From assembly GCA_019244945.1 (NCBI GenBank), contig JAFASD010000064.1, positions 1-14,292 of the forward strand: a DNA stretch of 14,292 bases. The letters are read 5' to 3'. A program made the translations under genes and the position numbers. Below the pieces are notes generated by a model. It ran no database searches and was not told the DNA's origin. It saw only the letters and a list, made by a program, of their open reading frames with translations. Positions 7,183 through 13,628 of the stretch are shown here, piece after piece; the first letter of the stretch is position 1; every line of letters starts with the position of its first letter. Source of the DNA: Acidobacteriaceae bacterium (GTDB taxonomy: Bacteria; Acidobacteriota; Terriglobia; Bryobacterales; Bryobacteraceae).

Positions 7183-8949
7183 ATGTCGAAACTAACCCGG
7201 CGCACTTTTCTGTCATTCATGGGCGGCGCTCCGCATCTGTTCGGTCGCCTCTCAAGCCCCCAGGGCATGGCGACGCGAGGCGTTAAGCCCACGCCCCGTG
7301 GTAGGCCCTCCGGAATCCCGTTTTTGGCCCACTTCACGGACGTCGCAGCGGAAGCTGGGCTTCAAGCGCCGACGATCTTCGGCGGCGTCACGCGGAAGGA
7401 CTATATTGTCGAGACAACTGGATGCGGCTGCGCCTTCTTCGACTACGACAATGACGGCTGGCTCGACATTCTCCTCCTTTGCGGGACCCGCTTTGGACAA
7501 ACTCCCGAGGGCGCCACAAATCGGCTATATAAAAACAATCGCGACGGCACGTTCTCCGATTTAACCGCAAAAGCGGGCTTGCTGCGGACAGGCTGGGCAT
7601 GCGGCGTCTGCATCGGGGACTACGATAACGACGGGTTCGAAGACCTGTTCATCACTTACTGGGGTGAAAACGTTCTTTACCACAACAACGGGAATGGCAC
7701 ATTCACTGACGTTACGCAGAAAGCCGGGGTGGCGCACAACCGGACTAGTTGGGGCGCAGGCTGCACCTGGATCGACTATGATCGGAACGGATTTCTCGAC
7801 CTATTCGTCTCCAACTATCTCGATTTCGGGCTTCCCGGCGACCGCAAGGCAAGAGAAGGCGAGAACTGCACGTTCAAGAATGTTCATGTCAATTGCGGTC
7901 CGCGCGGTCTCCCGACGGGCTTACATTCGCTGTATCGAAACAATGGAAATGGCACCTTCACGGACGTGACGGATGCGTCCGGTATAGGACACGCTAAGCA
8001 GCGATATGGCCTGACCGCAGTGGCCGCCGATTTCGATGAGGATGGCTGGCCTGACATCTTCGTGGCTTGCGATTCCAGCCCCAGCCTTTTATTCATGAAC
8101 AATCACGATGGCACTTTCCGCGAGGAGGGTGTAGACCGGGGAGCCGCGCTCAGCGATGACGGCAATGAGCAGGCAGGTATGGGGGTTGGCATTGGCGACT
8201 ATAATCTCGACGGCCACCTCGATCTGTTTAAGGGCCACTTCACCGACGACACGAACACGTTGTACAGGAATGACGGCAAGGGCAATTTTGATGACGTAAC
8301 CCTAGCGGCCGGTCTCGGAGTTGAAACGCGATATACGGGTTGGGGTGACGGAATCGTTGATCTTGATAACGACGGCTACCCAGACCTGTTCCTTGTCACT
8401 GGGAATGTCTATCCAGAACTCGACGGCAAAGTGGCGGGATATCCGTACAAAACTCCGCGCCTCGTGTTCCGGAACCTGGGAAATGGCAGGTTTGAAGAGA
8501 TCATGGAAGGCGCTGGGCCAGGAATCGAAGCCGCGCATTCGAGCCGCGGATGCGCTTTCGGCGATTTCGATAACGACGGCGATCTGGACATCCTAGTTAT
8601 AAATTTGAATGAGCCGCCTTCGTTACTGCGGAACGATCTGCGCGGTGAGAATCACTGGCTCAAACTGAAGCTGATCGGCACGGAATCGAACCGCAGCGCA
8701 ATCGGCGCCCGAGTGCTCGTTCAATACGGAGGCAAGCAGCAGGTTCAGGAAGTGATCAGCCAATCGAGTTTTTGCTCCTGCAACGATCGGCGTCTGCACT
8801 TCGGTCTGGGCAATACGACAGCGGCGGATGTAGAGATCCGGTGGCCCAAAGGAACCATCCAGAACTTCGCCAAAGTAGCTGCCAATCAACTCGTAATCGT
8901 TCGCGAAGGCCAAGCGAAATATGAGCGCGCCACGTGGCCGGGCCGCTAG
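7183..8949 (+). CDS. CRTAC1 family protein: FG-GAP/VCBS repeats with ASPIC/UnbV C-terminal domain, Tat-exported
   Basis: This 588-residue protein begins with a twin-arginine leader (TRRTFLSFMGG, residues 5-15). Seven Asp-rich calcium-type loops of FG-GAP/VCBS blades follow: DYDNDGWLD near 87, DYDNDGFED near 146, DYDRNGFLD near 198, DFDEDGWPD near 283, DYNLDGHLD near 339, DLDNDGYPD near 393 and DFDNDGDLD near 461. They predict a β-propeller. The NCGPRGLPTG element near 237-246 is typical of this family. Residues about 505-572 form the ASPIC/UnbV domain (IGARVLVQYGG, then RLHFGLGNTTAADVEIRWP). It should be extracytoplasmic. Its biochemical role is not established; family members often sit beside TonB receptors and TPR proteins. 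It is divergent from the TonB receptor with 107 nt between starts, so shared control is likely. Its stop TAG overlaps the stop of the opposite-strand glycosidase. Confidence 0.9.
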   Translation: MSKLTRRTFLSFMGGAPHLFGRLSSPQGMATRGVKPTPRGRPSGIPFLAHFTDVAAEAGLQAPTIFGGVTRKDYIVETTGCGCAFFDYDNDGWLDILLLCGTRFGQTPEGATNRLYKNNRDGTFSDLTAKAGLLRTGWACGVCIGDYDNDGFEDLFITYWGENVLYHNNGNGTFTDVTQKAGVAHNRTSWGAGCTWIDYDRNGFLDLFVSNYLDFGLPGDRKAREGENCTFKNVHVNCGPRGLPTGLHSLYRNNGNGTFTDVTDASGIGHAKQRYGLTAVAADFDEDGWPDIFVACDSSPSLLFMNNHDGTFREEGVDRGAALSDDGNEQAGMGVGIGDYNLDGHLDLFKGHFTDDTNTLYRNDGKGNFDDVTLAAGLGVETRYTGWGDGIVDLDNDGYPDLFLVTGNVYPELDGKVAGYPYKTPRLVFRNLGNGRFEEIMEGAGPGIEAAHSSRGCAFGDFDNDGDLDILVINLNEPPSLLRNDLRGENHWLKLKLIGTESNRSAIGARVLVQYGGKQQVQEVISQSSFCSCNDRRLHFGLGNTTAADVEIRWPKGTIQNFAKVAANQLVIVREGQAKYERATWPGR

Positions 8950-11111
8950 TCGAGTTCCTCGAAGAACACCAGCTCTGATGAGTTTGGTAGGGGCAAGTAC
9001 ACCTGAACGCCTTTCTGCATCAGGTCTTTTCCTGATACTTTCTGACCATCGGAACTTCCGCCTTCGAACGTAAGCTGGTATGAATGGCCGGAGGTCAGGC
9101 CGCGAAGAGCAAACCAGTGATTCTTTTCGCCAGGATCAGATCCGTGAAAGGCAAAAAGCACTCCATGGCCGCGGGCTGGATCAAAGTATTCGATGCCATC
9201 CCAAATCTTGCCGTTAGGGCGCGGCGACACATGGTAGAGATCCGCCTCACGGATCAAGGGCCGCAACTTTGATTTGTAGAGTGCAAGGGACTCACGCGTC
9301 GCTGTGCGCTGTGGAGACGTCAACGTGGTGGTGTCGAGCATCAGGGTGAACCAACCCATCATGCCGCTGCGCAACATATACAAGAAATTCTCGATGCGAG
9401 GCGACGGCCGGCGTTCGACATAACTTTCCAGCATCGCTGGTGGTAAAACAAAGCTCGCGTCGTAAAACGCGCGCCGGTTTGAGAGCGGGTCGTAAGCATC
9501 GGTTATCGAGAAGTAATCGCAATGAGCCGCGCTGCCAAAATCCACCATCCTGCCACCGTCATTGCAGACCTCTAAAAGCAACCCCGGATGCTGTTTCCGT
9601 AGCCGCGATTGAATGTCGTAATAGGCCTGTGTGGCGTGATAACTCACGTCGGTCGAGTTTGAGCTTTCAACCCATATGAAACCCATGTCTTGATATCGCC
9701 GAAGATTCCCCGGATTCGCCGGTGCATGGGGATGGTCGGCGCGATCGCATCCTTGCGCGACGAGATATCCGTCGTGTTCGAGCATGTCGAGACGGTAATC
9801 ATCCACCACCCGGTTCACCGCTCTGGCGGCCCAGTCATGTGCGGCCCCCACACCGATATCGACGGTGAGGCCTTTAAACTCTTCTGGCTTCCAGCCCGCG
9901 GGTGGATCGCTGATCAGCCAGCCGCGAACCTTCGAATCGTTCACGTTCAAAGCTCCCGGCCGTGTATCAAACGCAGCTTGCGTCCAGTCCATCCAGAGCC
10001 CGAACTTCAACCCAAGCTGGTGAGCATAGTCTGCGATCGGCCTCAAGCCGTGCGGAAATTTGGTCGGGTCTGGATACCAGTCCCCAACGCCTCGGAACCA
10101 GCCTGCATCAACGTGGAACATCTCAAACCCTAGCTCGGCGGAGTCGCGGATCATGTGTCGCGCAACTGTTTCGTCGATCTGCATCCCGGCGCCCCAGCTG
10201 TTGTTCACAAGCAACGGATATGTAGGACGTTGAATCGCTTCCTGATTGTTGAGAGCATCTCGCACCCACCGCCGCAGCACGTTCCCGGCGCCGTCCGGCC
10301 CTCCTCGCGAAGTCCCGAGAAAGACTGGCGGTGTTTCGAATGATTCTCCTGGCGCCAACTTCGTGCGATATGGGCTAGGAATTGGATTGAGACCTGCGCC
10401 GACACGCAATGAATCACCCACTCTTTCGAGACTTATTCGAGTCCTGCCGCTAAATTCGACCCCAAGATACCAGCCAAATTCTGCTCCGCCTTGGCTCTCA
10501 ACAAGCATCCATGGAATGATTTCCCTTTGTTGCCCAGCGCGCGGATGTGCATAGGTGCTGGACTCGCCGGCCCACTGATAGCCTTGTGTCACGTTGACAC
10601 GATGAGTCCCTTCGTCTGATGGCTGTCCCGCTCCCTTCTCCACCCAAAACTGTTCGAGATTCACATCTCGCGGGATGCGCCATTCGAAGCCAATACTATC
10701 CTCGAGAGGAATCCAAATTTTGTTGCCGCTGAGATTGTCAATCTTAATGGAATGTTCAAGAGGTCCGTGGGCCGCACGAACACGCCATTCCCAAGACAGC
10801 CGAAGGTGAGGAGTGCCGGAGTCGTAAACAAAAATCACACCGGTCGAGCTCGTGCGGCTTGCAGCTGGACTGAAGCGCCAATGGAGTGGCTGTGTCTCAC
10901 CGTTTATTTCCACATAACCAATAAGCGATTCGGACCGTTTATTCTGCCAGGACGTTCCGCCCTTAAGCGCGAGCGCGGCTAAGCTCGGTTGCTCACGACC
11001 CGCTTGCAACACGACTTCAGTTTCCGCGCTGCTGAGGTGAACTGGCATGGAGTCCGGCGCGGCAATGCTTAACCGGCCCAGGGAAAGCAGTAGCAGGGCC
11101 ACCAGACGCAT
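8946..11111 (-). CDS. Secreted GH36-like glycosidase (putative alpha-galactosidase), divergent active site
   Basis: This 721-residue protein has a Sec leader (MRLVALLLLSLGRLSIAA), an N-terminal β-rich domain to about residue 290, then a GH36/clan GH-D (β/α)8 barrel and a C-terminal β domain. Clan landmarks are FHVDAGWF at 332-339, DWYPDPTKFPHGLRPIADYA at 344-363 and LGLKFGLWMD at 366-375. Asp447 in MLEHDGY is the likely nucleophile, and Asp538 in SITDAYDP, after CNDGGRMVDFG at 516-526, the likely acid/base. Classical GH36 enzymes have KWD around the nucleophile and FEPE after GLW; here these are EHD and MDWT, so substrate preference may differ from plain alpha-galactosidase. The start at 11111 is chosen for its GAGGAA site six nt ahead and the leader that follows; an upstream in-frame GTG at 11210 lacks both. 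The stop overlaps that of the CRTAC1 gene on the other strand. Confidence 0.82.
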   Translation of the reverse strand: MRLVALLLLSLGRLSIAAPDSMPVHLSSAETEVVLQAGREQPSLAALALKGGTSWQNKRSESLIGYVEINGETQPLHWRFSPAASRTSSTGVIFVYDSGTPHLRLSWEWRVRAAHGPLEHSIKIDNLSGNKIWIPLEDSIGFEWRIPRDVNLEQFWVEKGAGQPSDEGTHRVNVTQGYQWAGESSTYAHPRAGQQREIIPWMLVESQGGAEFGWYLGVEFSGRTRISLERVGDSLRVGAGLNPIPSPYRTKLAPGESFETPPVFLGTSRGGPDGAGNVLRRWVRDALNNQEAIQRPTYPLLVNNSWGAGMQIDETVARHMIRDSAELGFEMFHVDAGWFRGVGDWYPDPTKFPHGLRPIADYAHQLGLKFGLWMDWTQAAFDTRPGALNVNDSKVRGWLISDPPAGWKPEEFKGLTVDIGVGAAHDWAARAVNRVVDDYRLDMLEHDGYLVAQGCDRADHPHAPANPGNLRRYQDMGFIWVESSNSTDVSYHATQAYYDIQSRLRKQHPGLLLEVCNDGGRMVDFGSAAHCDYFSITDAYDPLSNRRAFYDASFVLPPAMLESYVERRPSPRIENFLYMLRSGMMGWFTLMLDTTTLTSPQRTATRESLALYKSKLRPLIREADLYHVSPRPNGKIWDGIEYFDPARGHGVLFAFHGSDPGEKNHWFALRGLTSGHSYQLTFEGGSSDGQKVSGKDLMQKGVQVYLPLPNSSELVFFEELD

Positions 11112-11117
11112 GCCGAC

Positions 11118-11123
11118 TTCCTC
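11118..11123 (-). promoter_or_regulatory. Ribosome binding site of the GH36-like gene (GAGGAA)
   Basis: On the minus strand GAGGAA lies six nt before the ATG at 11111 and decides that start over the in-frame GTG at 11210. Confidence 0.7.
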
Positions 11124-11369
11124 GCCAATCCCTTGGAGTTTCTTGCCCAATTGATCTTGAATCACCTCTACCAGCGCCTTCCGCCGTCCGGCATGGAATC
11201 GGCTACACACACGCCGCGCAACAACGCCATCACCGAAACTTCCCCCACAAAATGGAAGTACTGCAGCGCCAGCAGCCCTACGCGGATTCAGAAACTTCCA
11301 ACATTATCGACTGAGAGTGAAGGTAATGTGTTCTTGAGAGATATCAGTCGGAACCGGACTTGCCCCCAT

Positions 11370-11403
11370 TAACTGCGTAGAGCCGCTAACTGCGTAGAGC
11401 CGC
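11370..11403. repeat. Perfect 17-bp tandem duplication
   Basis: TAACTGCGTAGAGCCGC occurs twice head to tail, at 11370-11386 and 11387-11403, with no mismatch. The unit is not a multiple of three, in keeping with non-coding DNA. It may be a recent slippage duplication or a doubled protein-binding site. Confidence 0.85.
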
Positions 11404-11421
11404 CAACAAGTATTAGGCGGC
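11399..11421. repeat. GC-rich inverted repeat (hairpin)
   Basis: GCCGCC at 11399-11404 pairs with GGCGGC at 11416-11421 around an 11-nt AT-rich loop. It begins inside the second copy of the 17-bp tandem repeat. No T-run follows on either strand, so it is not a clear intrinsic terminator. Confidence 0.55.
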
Positions 11422-11486
11422 GCAACAGCATCGCTCACCTACAAACTCTAATTCTGACAAATGCCTGTTCGCGCGTCGTAAGCTAT

Positions 11487-11502
11487 TGCCTCTCCAGAGG
11501 CA
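11487..11502. repeat. Short palindrome TGCCTCTCCAGAGGCA
   Basis: Seven-base arms TGCCTCT and AGAGGCA are separated by CC. It lies 175 nt before the first gene of the right-hand operon. Its size and symmetry would suit a dimeric regulator site, but no copy elsewhere in the window supports this. Confidence 0.4.
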
Positions 11503-11660
11503 CATCACGTATGTTCCGCTCCCGGCTTCGGCAGGCGGTCACATTGGATCGCTCAAATGGACGCCGCCGCGCAGGAGGTCAACGTTGGAACCGCGAGCCT
11601 TCAGCCGTTTCTTCGTACCGTGTTGAAAATAAATGGCGATCCTGGCCTTTAGTAATCAGG

Positions 11661-11666
11661 TATACT
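11661..11666 (+). promoter_or_regulatory. Candidate -10 box (TATACT) for the DUF6884-NurA-HerA operon
   Basis: TATACT is a near-consensus -10 hexamer, with 10 nt between it and the ATG at 11677. Transcription from it would begin almost at the start codon, giving a leaderless or nearly leaderless mRNA, which agrees with the lack of a Shine-Dalgarno site there. No good -35 is seen at 16-18 nt. Confidence 0.35.
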
Positions 11667-11676
11667 CCAGAGTTTC

Positions 11677-12120
11677 ATGCCAGATCTGTTGATATTGGCC
11701 TGCTCCGCGACCAAACGTACTGAGCCGCGAGCACCCATGGCCGCGCTGGACCGCTATGATGGCATCTTTTTCCGCGTCCTACGCAAATGGATGCGCGCGC
11801 AATCGAGTGATAGCGTCCCAACTGATTTATTGATCGTTTCCGCACGGTTCGGACTGATCGATGCAAACAAACAAATACCGAACTATGACGTGCGCATGAC
11901 TCGCGAACGTGCGTCGGAGCTGGCACCCCAAATCCAAGCAGCGCTGCGAATCAGGCTCAGACGAAACGTTTATCGCAATATCTTTGTTAATTTGGGCCGG
12001 GAGTATCTCGCCACGGTGGCAGGTCTCAACGGATTACAGCGCGCAACGTGGGCCGTAGGTGGGATAGGTCAAAGAGCTCGACAGATGAAGCAGTGGCTAG
12101 AGACGCTGCCGGAAGCGTAG
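11677..12120 (+). CDS. DUF6884/YaaA-like small protein
   Basis: This 147-residue soluble protein resembles DUF6884 proteins. It opens with a β-strand and signature LLILACSATKR (Cys9, Lys13: C-x3-K), continues with ALDRYDGIFFRVLRKWMR at 23-40 and the second signature LLIVSARFGLI at 51-61, then NYDVRM at 69-74. The remainder is mostly helical and basic. Such proteins are distant relatives of YaaA (the peroxide-stress, DNA-binding family), and C-x3-K also recalls the signature of archaeosine synthase; both links are my inference, and no activity is established. No signal peptide or membrane segment is present. It is the first gene of a tight rightward operon: its stop is 8 nt before the NurA-like start, which points to a role with the HerA-NurA machinery. 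The start has no clear ribosome site, but the N-terminal strand motif requires this ATG. Confidence 0.72.
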   Translation: MPDLLILACSATKRTEPRAPMAALDRYDGIFFRVLRKWMRAQSSDSVPTDLLIVSARFGLIDANKQIPNYDVRMTRERASELAPQIQAALRIRLRRNVYRNIFVNLGREYLATVAGLNGLQRATWAVGGIGQRARQMKQWLETLPEA

Positions 12121-12128
12121 CTCACCTC

Positions 12129-13163
12129 ATGGATGTGAACGACGGACATCGTTTGACCGAGCAGGCGGTTCAAGACGCGCTTCGGCGTCAGCCACATCTG
12201 CTGATGCGCTTGGCAGAAAATGCGCTTACGGTGGCTGAGAGCCTCCGCGACAATTATTTCAAGAATACCGCCAAATTCGTGACTGCCTTACGGCAGGCCA
12301 TCCATCTGGGGCAAACAGGTAAGAGAAACGATCCCATTCTCCAGCCTGTGAGCGTGACGGAGGCGCAATGGTGCCACTTCCAGAATGAAGTTGTAACGTT
12401 CGTGGATGGCGGGATAGGTAGCGTCGAAATTTCCAGTCAAGTTCCCATTCTTCTGAGAGTGGGGTCTTATTGCGTGCGCACGGGTGAAAAGCAGCTCAGT
12501 CGTCGCGAGCAGTTTGGATATTACCCGGTCATCTTGGGAGACCTTGAAGGTGGCAGCAAAGATCGCAAGGACTTTCCCGACATTGTCCGAATCACAGCTG
12601 AGCTGCTGGGTGGGCTCTCGGCACTCGAATGCACTTCGGACTTGCGCGTCTTGATGTTTCATGGGCCATTGGTTTACCTGGTAGGCAGTTATGCAGGGCA
12701 CACGCCTTTCACAGAAAGGGACATCGACCTTTTTCTTCACCATTACGCTTCAAGCGAGGCCGTCGCACGCGGGTTAAAGGAACAATTCCTCCAGGAAGCG
12801 TATGTCGATATTTATCCGCGGATGACCGGGGCTTCCCACGAGTGGGTCAAACGACGAGTGTTCGAGCCGCTCGCCTGGATGGCTTTCCTCTACCGTCGGA
12901 CCGTGGCAGTGGCGAAGAACAGAACGCCAGTGCCAATAATCGCTGGCGTCGTGGAACGTGGAGAACTCCGCGAGTTCAGTGAGCAGGTTCTTCTCGAGCG
13001 CGTATTCCGGGGACTTCGCAAGAAGGGCAACGGCGACTTTTTCAATGACCTATTTGGTAGGACCGACCTGAATTCTCCCAAGTCGCTGCTGGATAAACTC
13101 GGCTACAACGATCCCCTGTTGCTCGGAATGATTCTGAATCCAGGCGAGCTGTCGGATGCCTGA
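12129..13163 (+). CDS. NurA-like nuclease, N-terminal part (frame closed by an in-frame TGA)
   Basis: This reading frame gives 344 residues of a NurA-like nuclease before TGA. NurA is a Mn-dependent nuclease that resects DNA ends with the HerA ATPase. Visible elements are VVTFVDGG at 88-95 (Asp93, the first metal-binding position), a Glu-bearing helix RITAELLGGLSALE at 154-167 and LRVLMFHGPLV at 172-182, where classical NurA has an Asp in place of His178. A region resembling the thumb of NurA follows (EWVKRRVFEPLAWMAFLYRR at 238-257, VPIIAGVVERGELREF at 268-283). The normal C-terminal NurA region is absent here and is found after the TGA in the same frame. The start at 12129 is chosen as the first ATG after the DUF6884 stop; a GGAAG about 13 nt ahead is a weak ribosome site. 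HerA-type ATPase downstream supports the family call. Confidence 0.72.
   Translation: MDVNDGHRLTEQAVQDALRRQPHLLMRLAENALTVAESLRDNYFKNTAKFVTALRQAIHLGQTGKRNDPILQPVSVTEAQWCHFQNEVVTFVDGGIGSVEISSQVPILLRVGSYCVRTGEKQLSRREQFGYYPVILGDLEGGSKDRKDFPDIVRITAELLGGLSALECTSDLRVLMFHGPLVYLVGSYAGHTPFTERDIDLFLHHYASSEAVARGLKEQFLQEAYVDIYPRMTGASHEWVKRRVFEPLAWMAFLYRRTVAVAKNRTPVPIIAGVVERGELREFSEQVLLERVFRGLRKKGNGDFFNDLFGRTDLNSPKSLLDKLGYNDPLLLGMILNPGELSDA
13161..13163 (+). other. In-frame TGA inside the NurA-like reading frame
   Basis: TGA at codon 345 (counting from 12129) is followed directly by C, a context known to be leaky for UGA. The frame then stays open for another 150 codons to TAG at 13614-13616. Joined across the TGA, the product would be 495 residues, a fitting length for a NurA-like protein. 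I see no convincing selenocysteine hairpin after it. Confidence 0.8.
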
Positions 13164-13199
13164 CAAGTAGATAAATATCATGGCCTGCGCAAAGGAGAT

Positions 13200-13616
13200 G
13201 TGATTTTACCAGGTGAATCCAGAGAGGAGAAGGTAGATTTTTCACCCCTAAAGCCGCCCGGCAACGCAGGGTTTCCGGAGGTTAATGGCGCATACCTCCA
13301 CGTCTCAGAGACCACGAGCCCTGTTCGAATCGAAGTCTTTTCAGAGCTCGGCACGAATCAGATCTTGGAAGCAGGCCGTCGTTCCTATCTTTACTCACGC
13401 CTGCTACCCGGCTATGGTTTCCCGGTTGGCTTAGACGTTGCCGACAAATACGCGAAGGTTCCTGCATGGATGACGAATGGTTACGGAAAGCTGATCCGAT
13501 GGCAACTTGGAGTCAGCCTGCAAAGGGGAGAGATCAGCGATGCAGAAATGCGTCGAATACTCGTCCAGGCAATTTATCTGACTCATCGCGATTGGCTTTT
13601 TCGACCCACGATTTAG
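13200..13616 (+). CDS. NurA-like nuclease, C-terminal part (same frame, after TGA)
   Basis: From the GTG at 13200 this gives 138 residues that look like the C-terminal third of the NurA fold: YLHVSETTSPVRIEVF at 32-47, LLPGYGFPVGLDVADKYAKV at 68-87, then a helical tail. In characterised NurA proteins this region carries a Tyr and a His of the active site; here the Tyr is in PGYGFP (residue 72), and the expected AH is VADKYA. The 12 codons between TGA and this GTG are open and read QVDKYHGLRKGD, so they may belong to one original protein. AAAGGAG ends only two nt before the GTG, which is too close for efficient starting but leaves re-initiation possible. Its stop lies 12 nt before the HerA start. 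It may be a separately made subunit, the tail of a read-through product, or the dead end of a broken gene. Confidence 0.6.
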   Translation: MILPGESREEKVDFSPLKPPGNAGFPEVNGAYLHVSETTSPVRIEVFSELGTNQILEAGRRSYLYSRLLPGYGFPVGLDVADKYAKVPAWMTNGYGKLIRWQLGVSLQRGEISDAEMRRILVQAIYLTHRDWLFRPTI

Positions 13617-13628
13617 GAAAGGGAATAG

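Larger units (their letters stand above)
11112..11676. other. 565-bp non-coding stretch between the glycan block and the DUF6884-NurA-HerA operon
   Basis: No ORF here has family-like composition or a supporting ribosome site. The stretch must hold the promoters of both flanking transcription units, which diverge from it. It contains a 17-bp tandem duplication, an adjoining GC-rich inverted repeat and a small palindrome, listed separately. I see no tRNA, no insertion-sequence ends and no transposase remnant. Confidence 0.6.

Noticed and set aside
7076..7216. Longer TonB receptor starting at the ATG at 7216
   Set aside because: It would overlap the divergent CRTAC1 gene, bury the signal peptide, and ignore the strong AGGAG six nt before the ATG at 7075.
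11112..11210. Longer GH36-like protein starting at the GTG at 11210
   Set aside because: The extra 33 residues put a charged stretch before an otherwise complete leader, and GAGGAA stands before the ATG at 11111.
11252..11314. 20-residue ORF in the spacer before the DUF6884 gene
   Set aside because: There is no ribosome site, and its length is within what chance gives.
11370..11421. CRISPR array or attachment site at the tandem repeat
   Set aside because: There are only two adjoining copies with no spacer between them, and no integrase, cas gene or tRNA is visible nearby.
13161..13163. TGA read as tryptophan by a changed genetic code
   Set aside because: The TPR gene at 1079-2275 ends normally with TGA and other genes use TGG for Trp, so the standard bacterial code applies.
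13161..13220. Selenocysteine insertion at the in-frame TGA
   Set aside because: The 40 nt after the TGA form only a weak stem (ATCA with TGAT), without the firm hairpin and apical loop of bacterial SECIS elements, and NurA proteins are not known selenoproteins.
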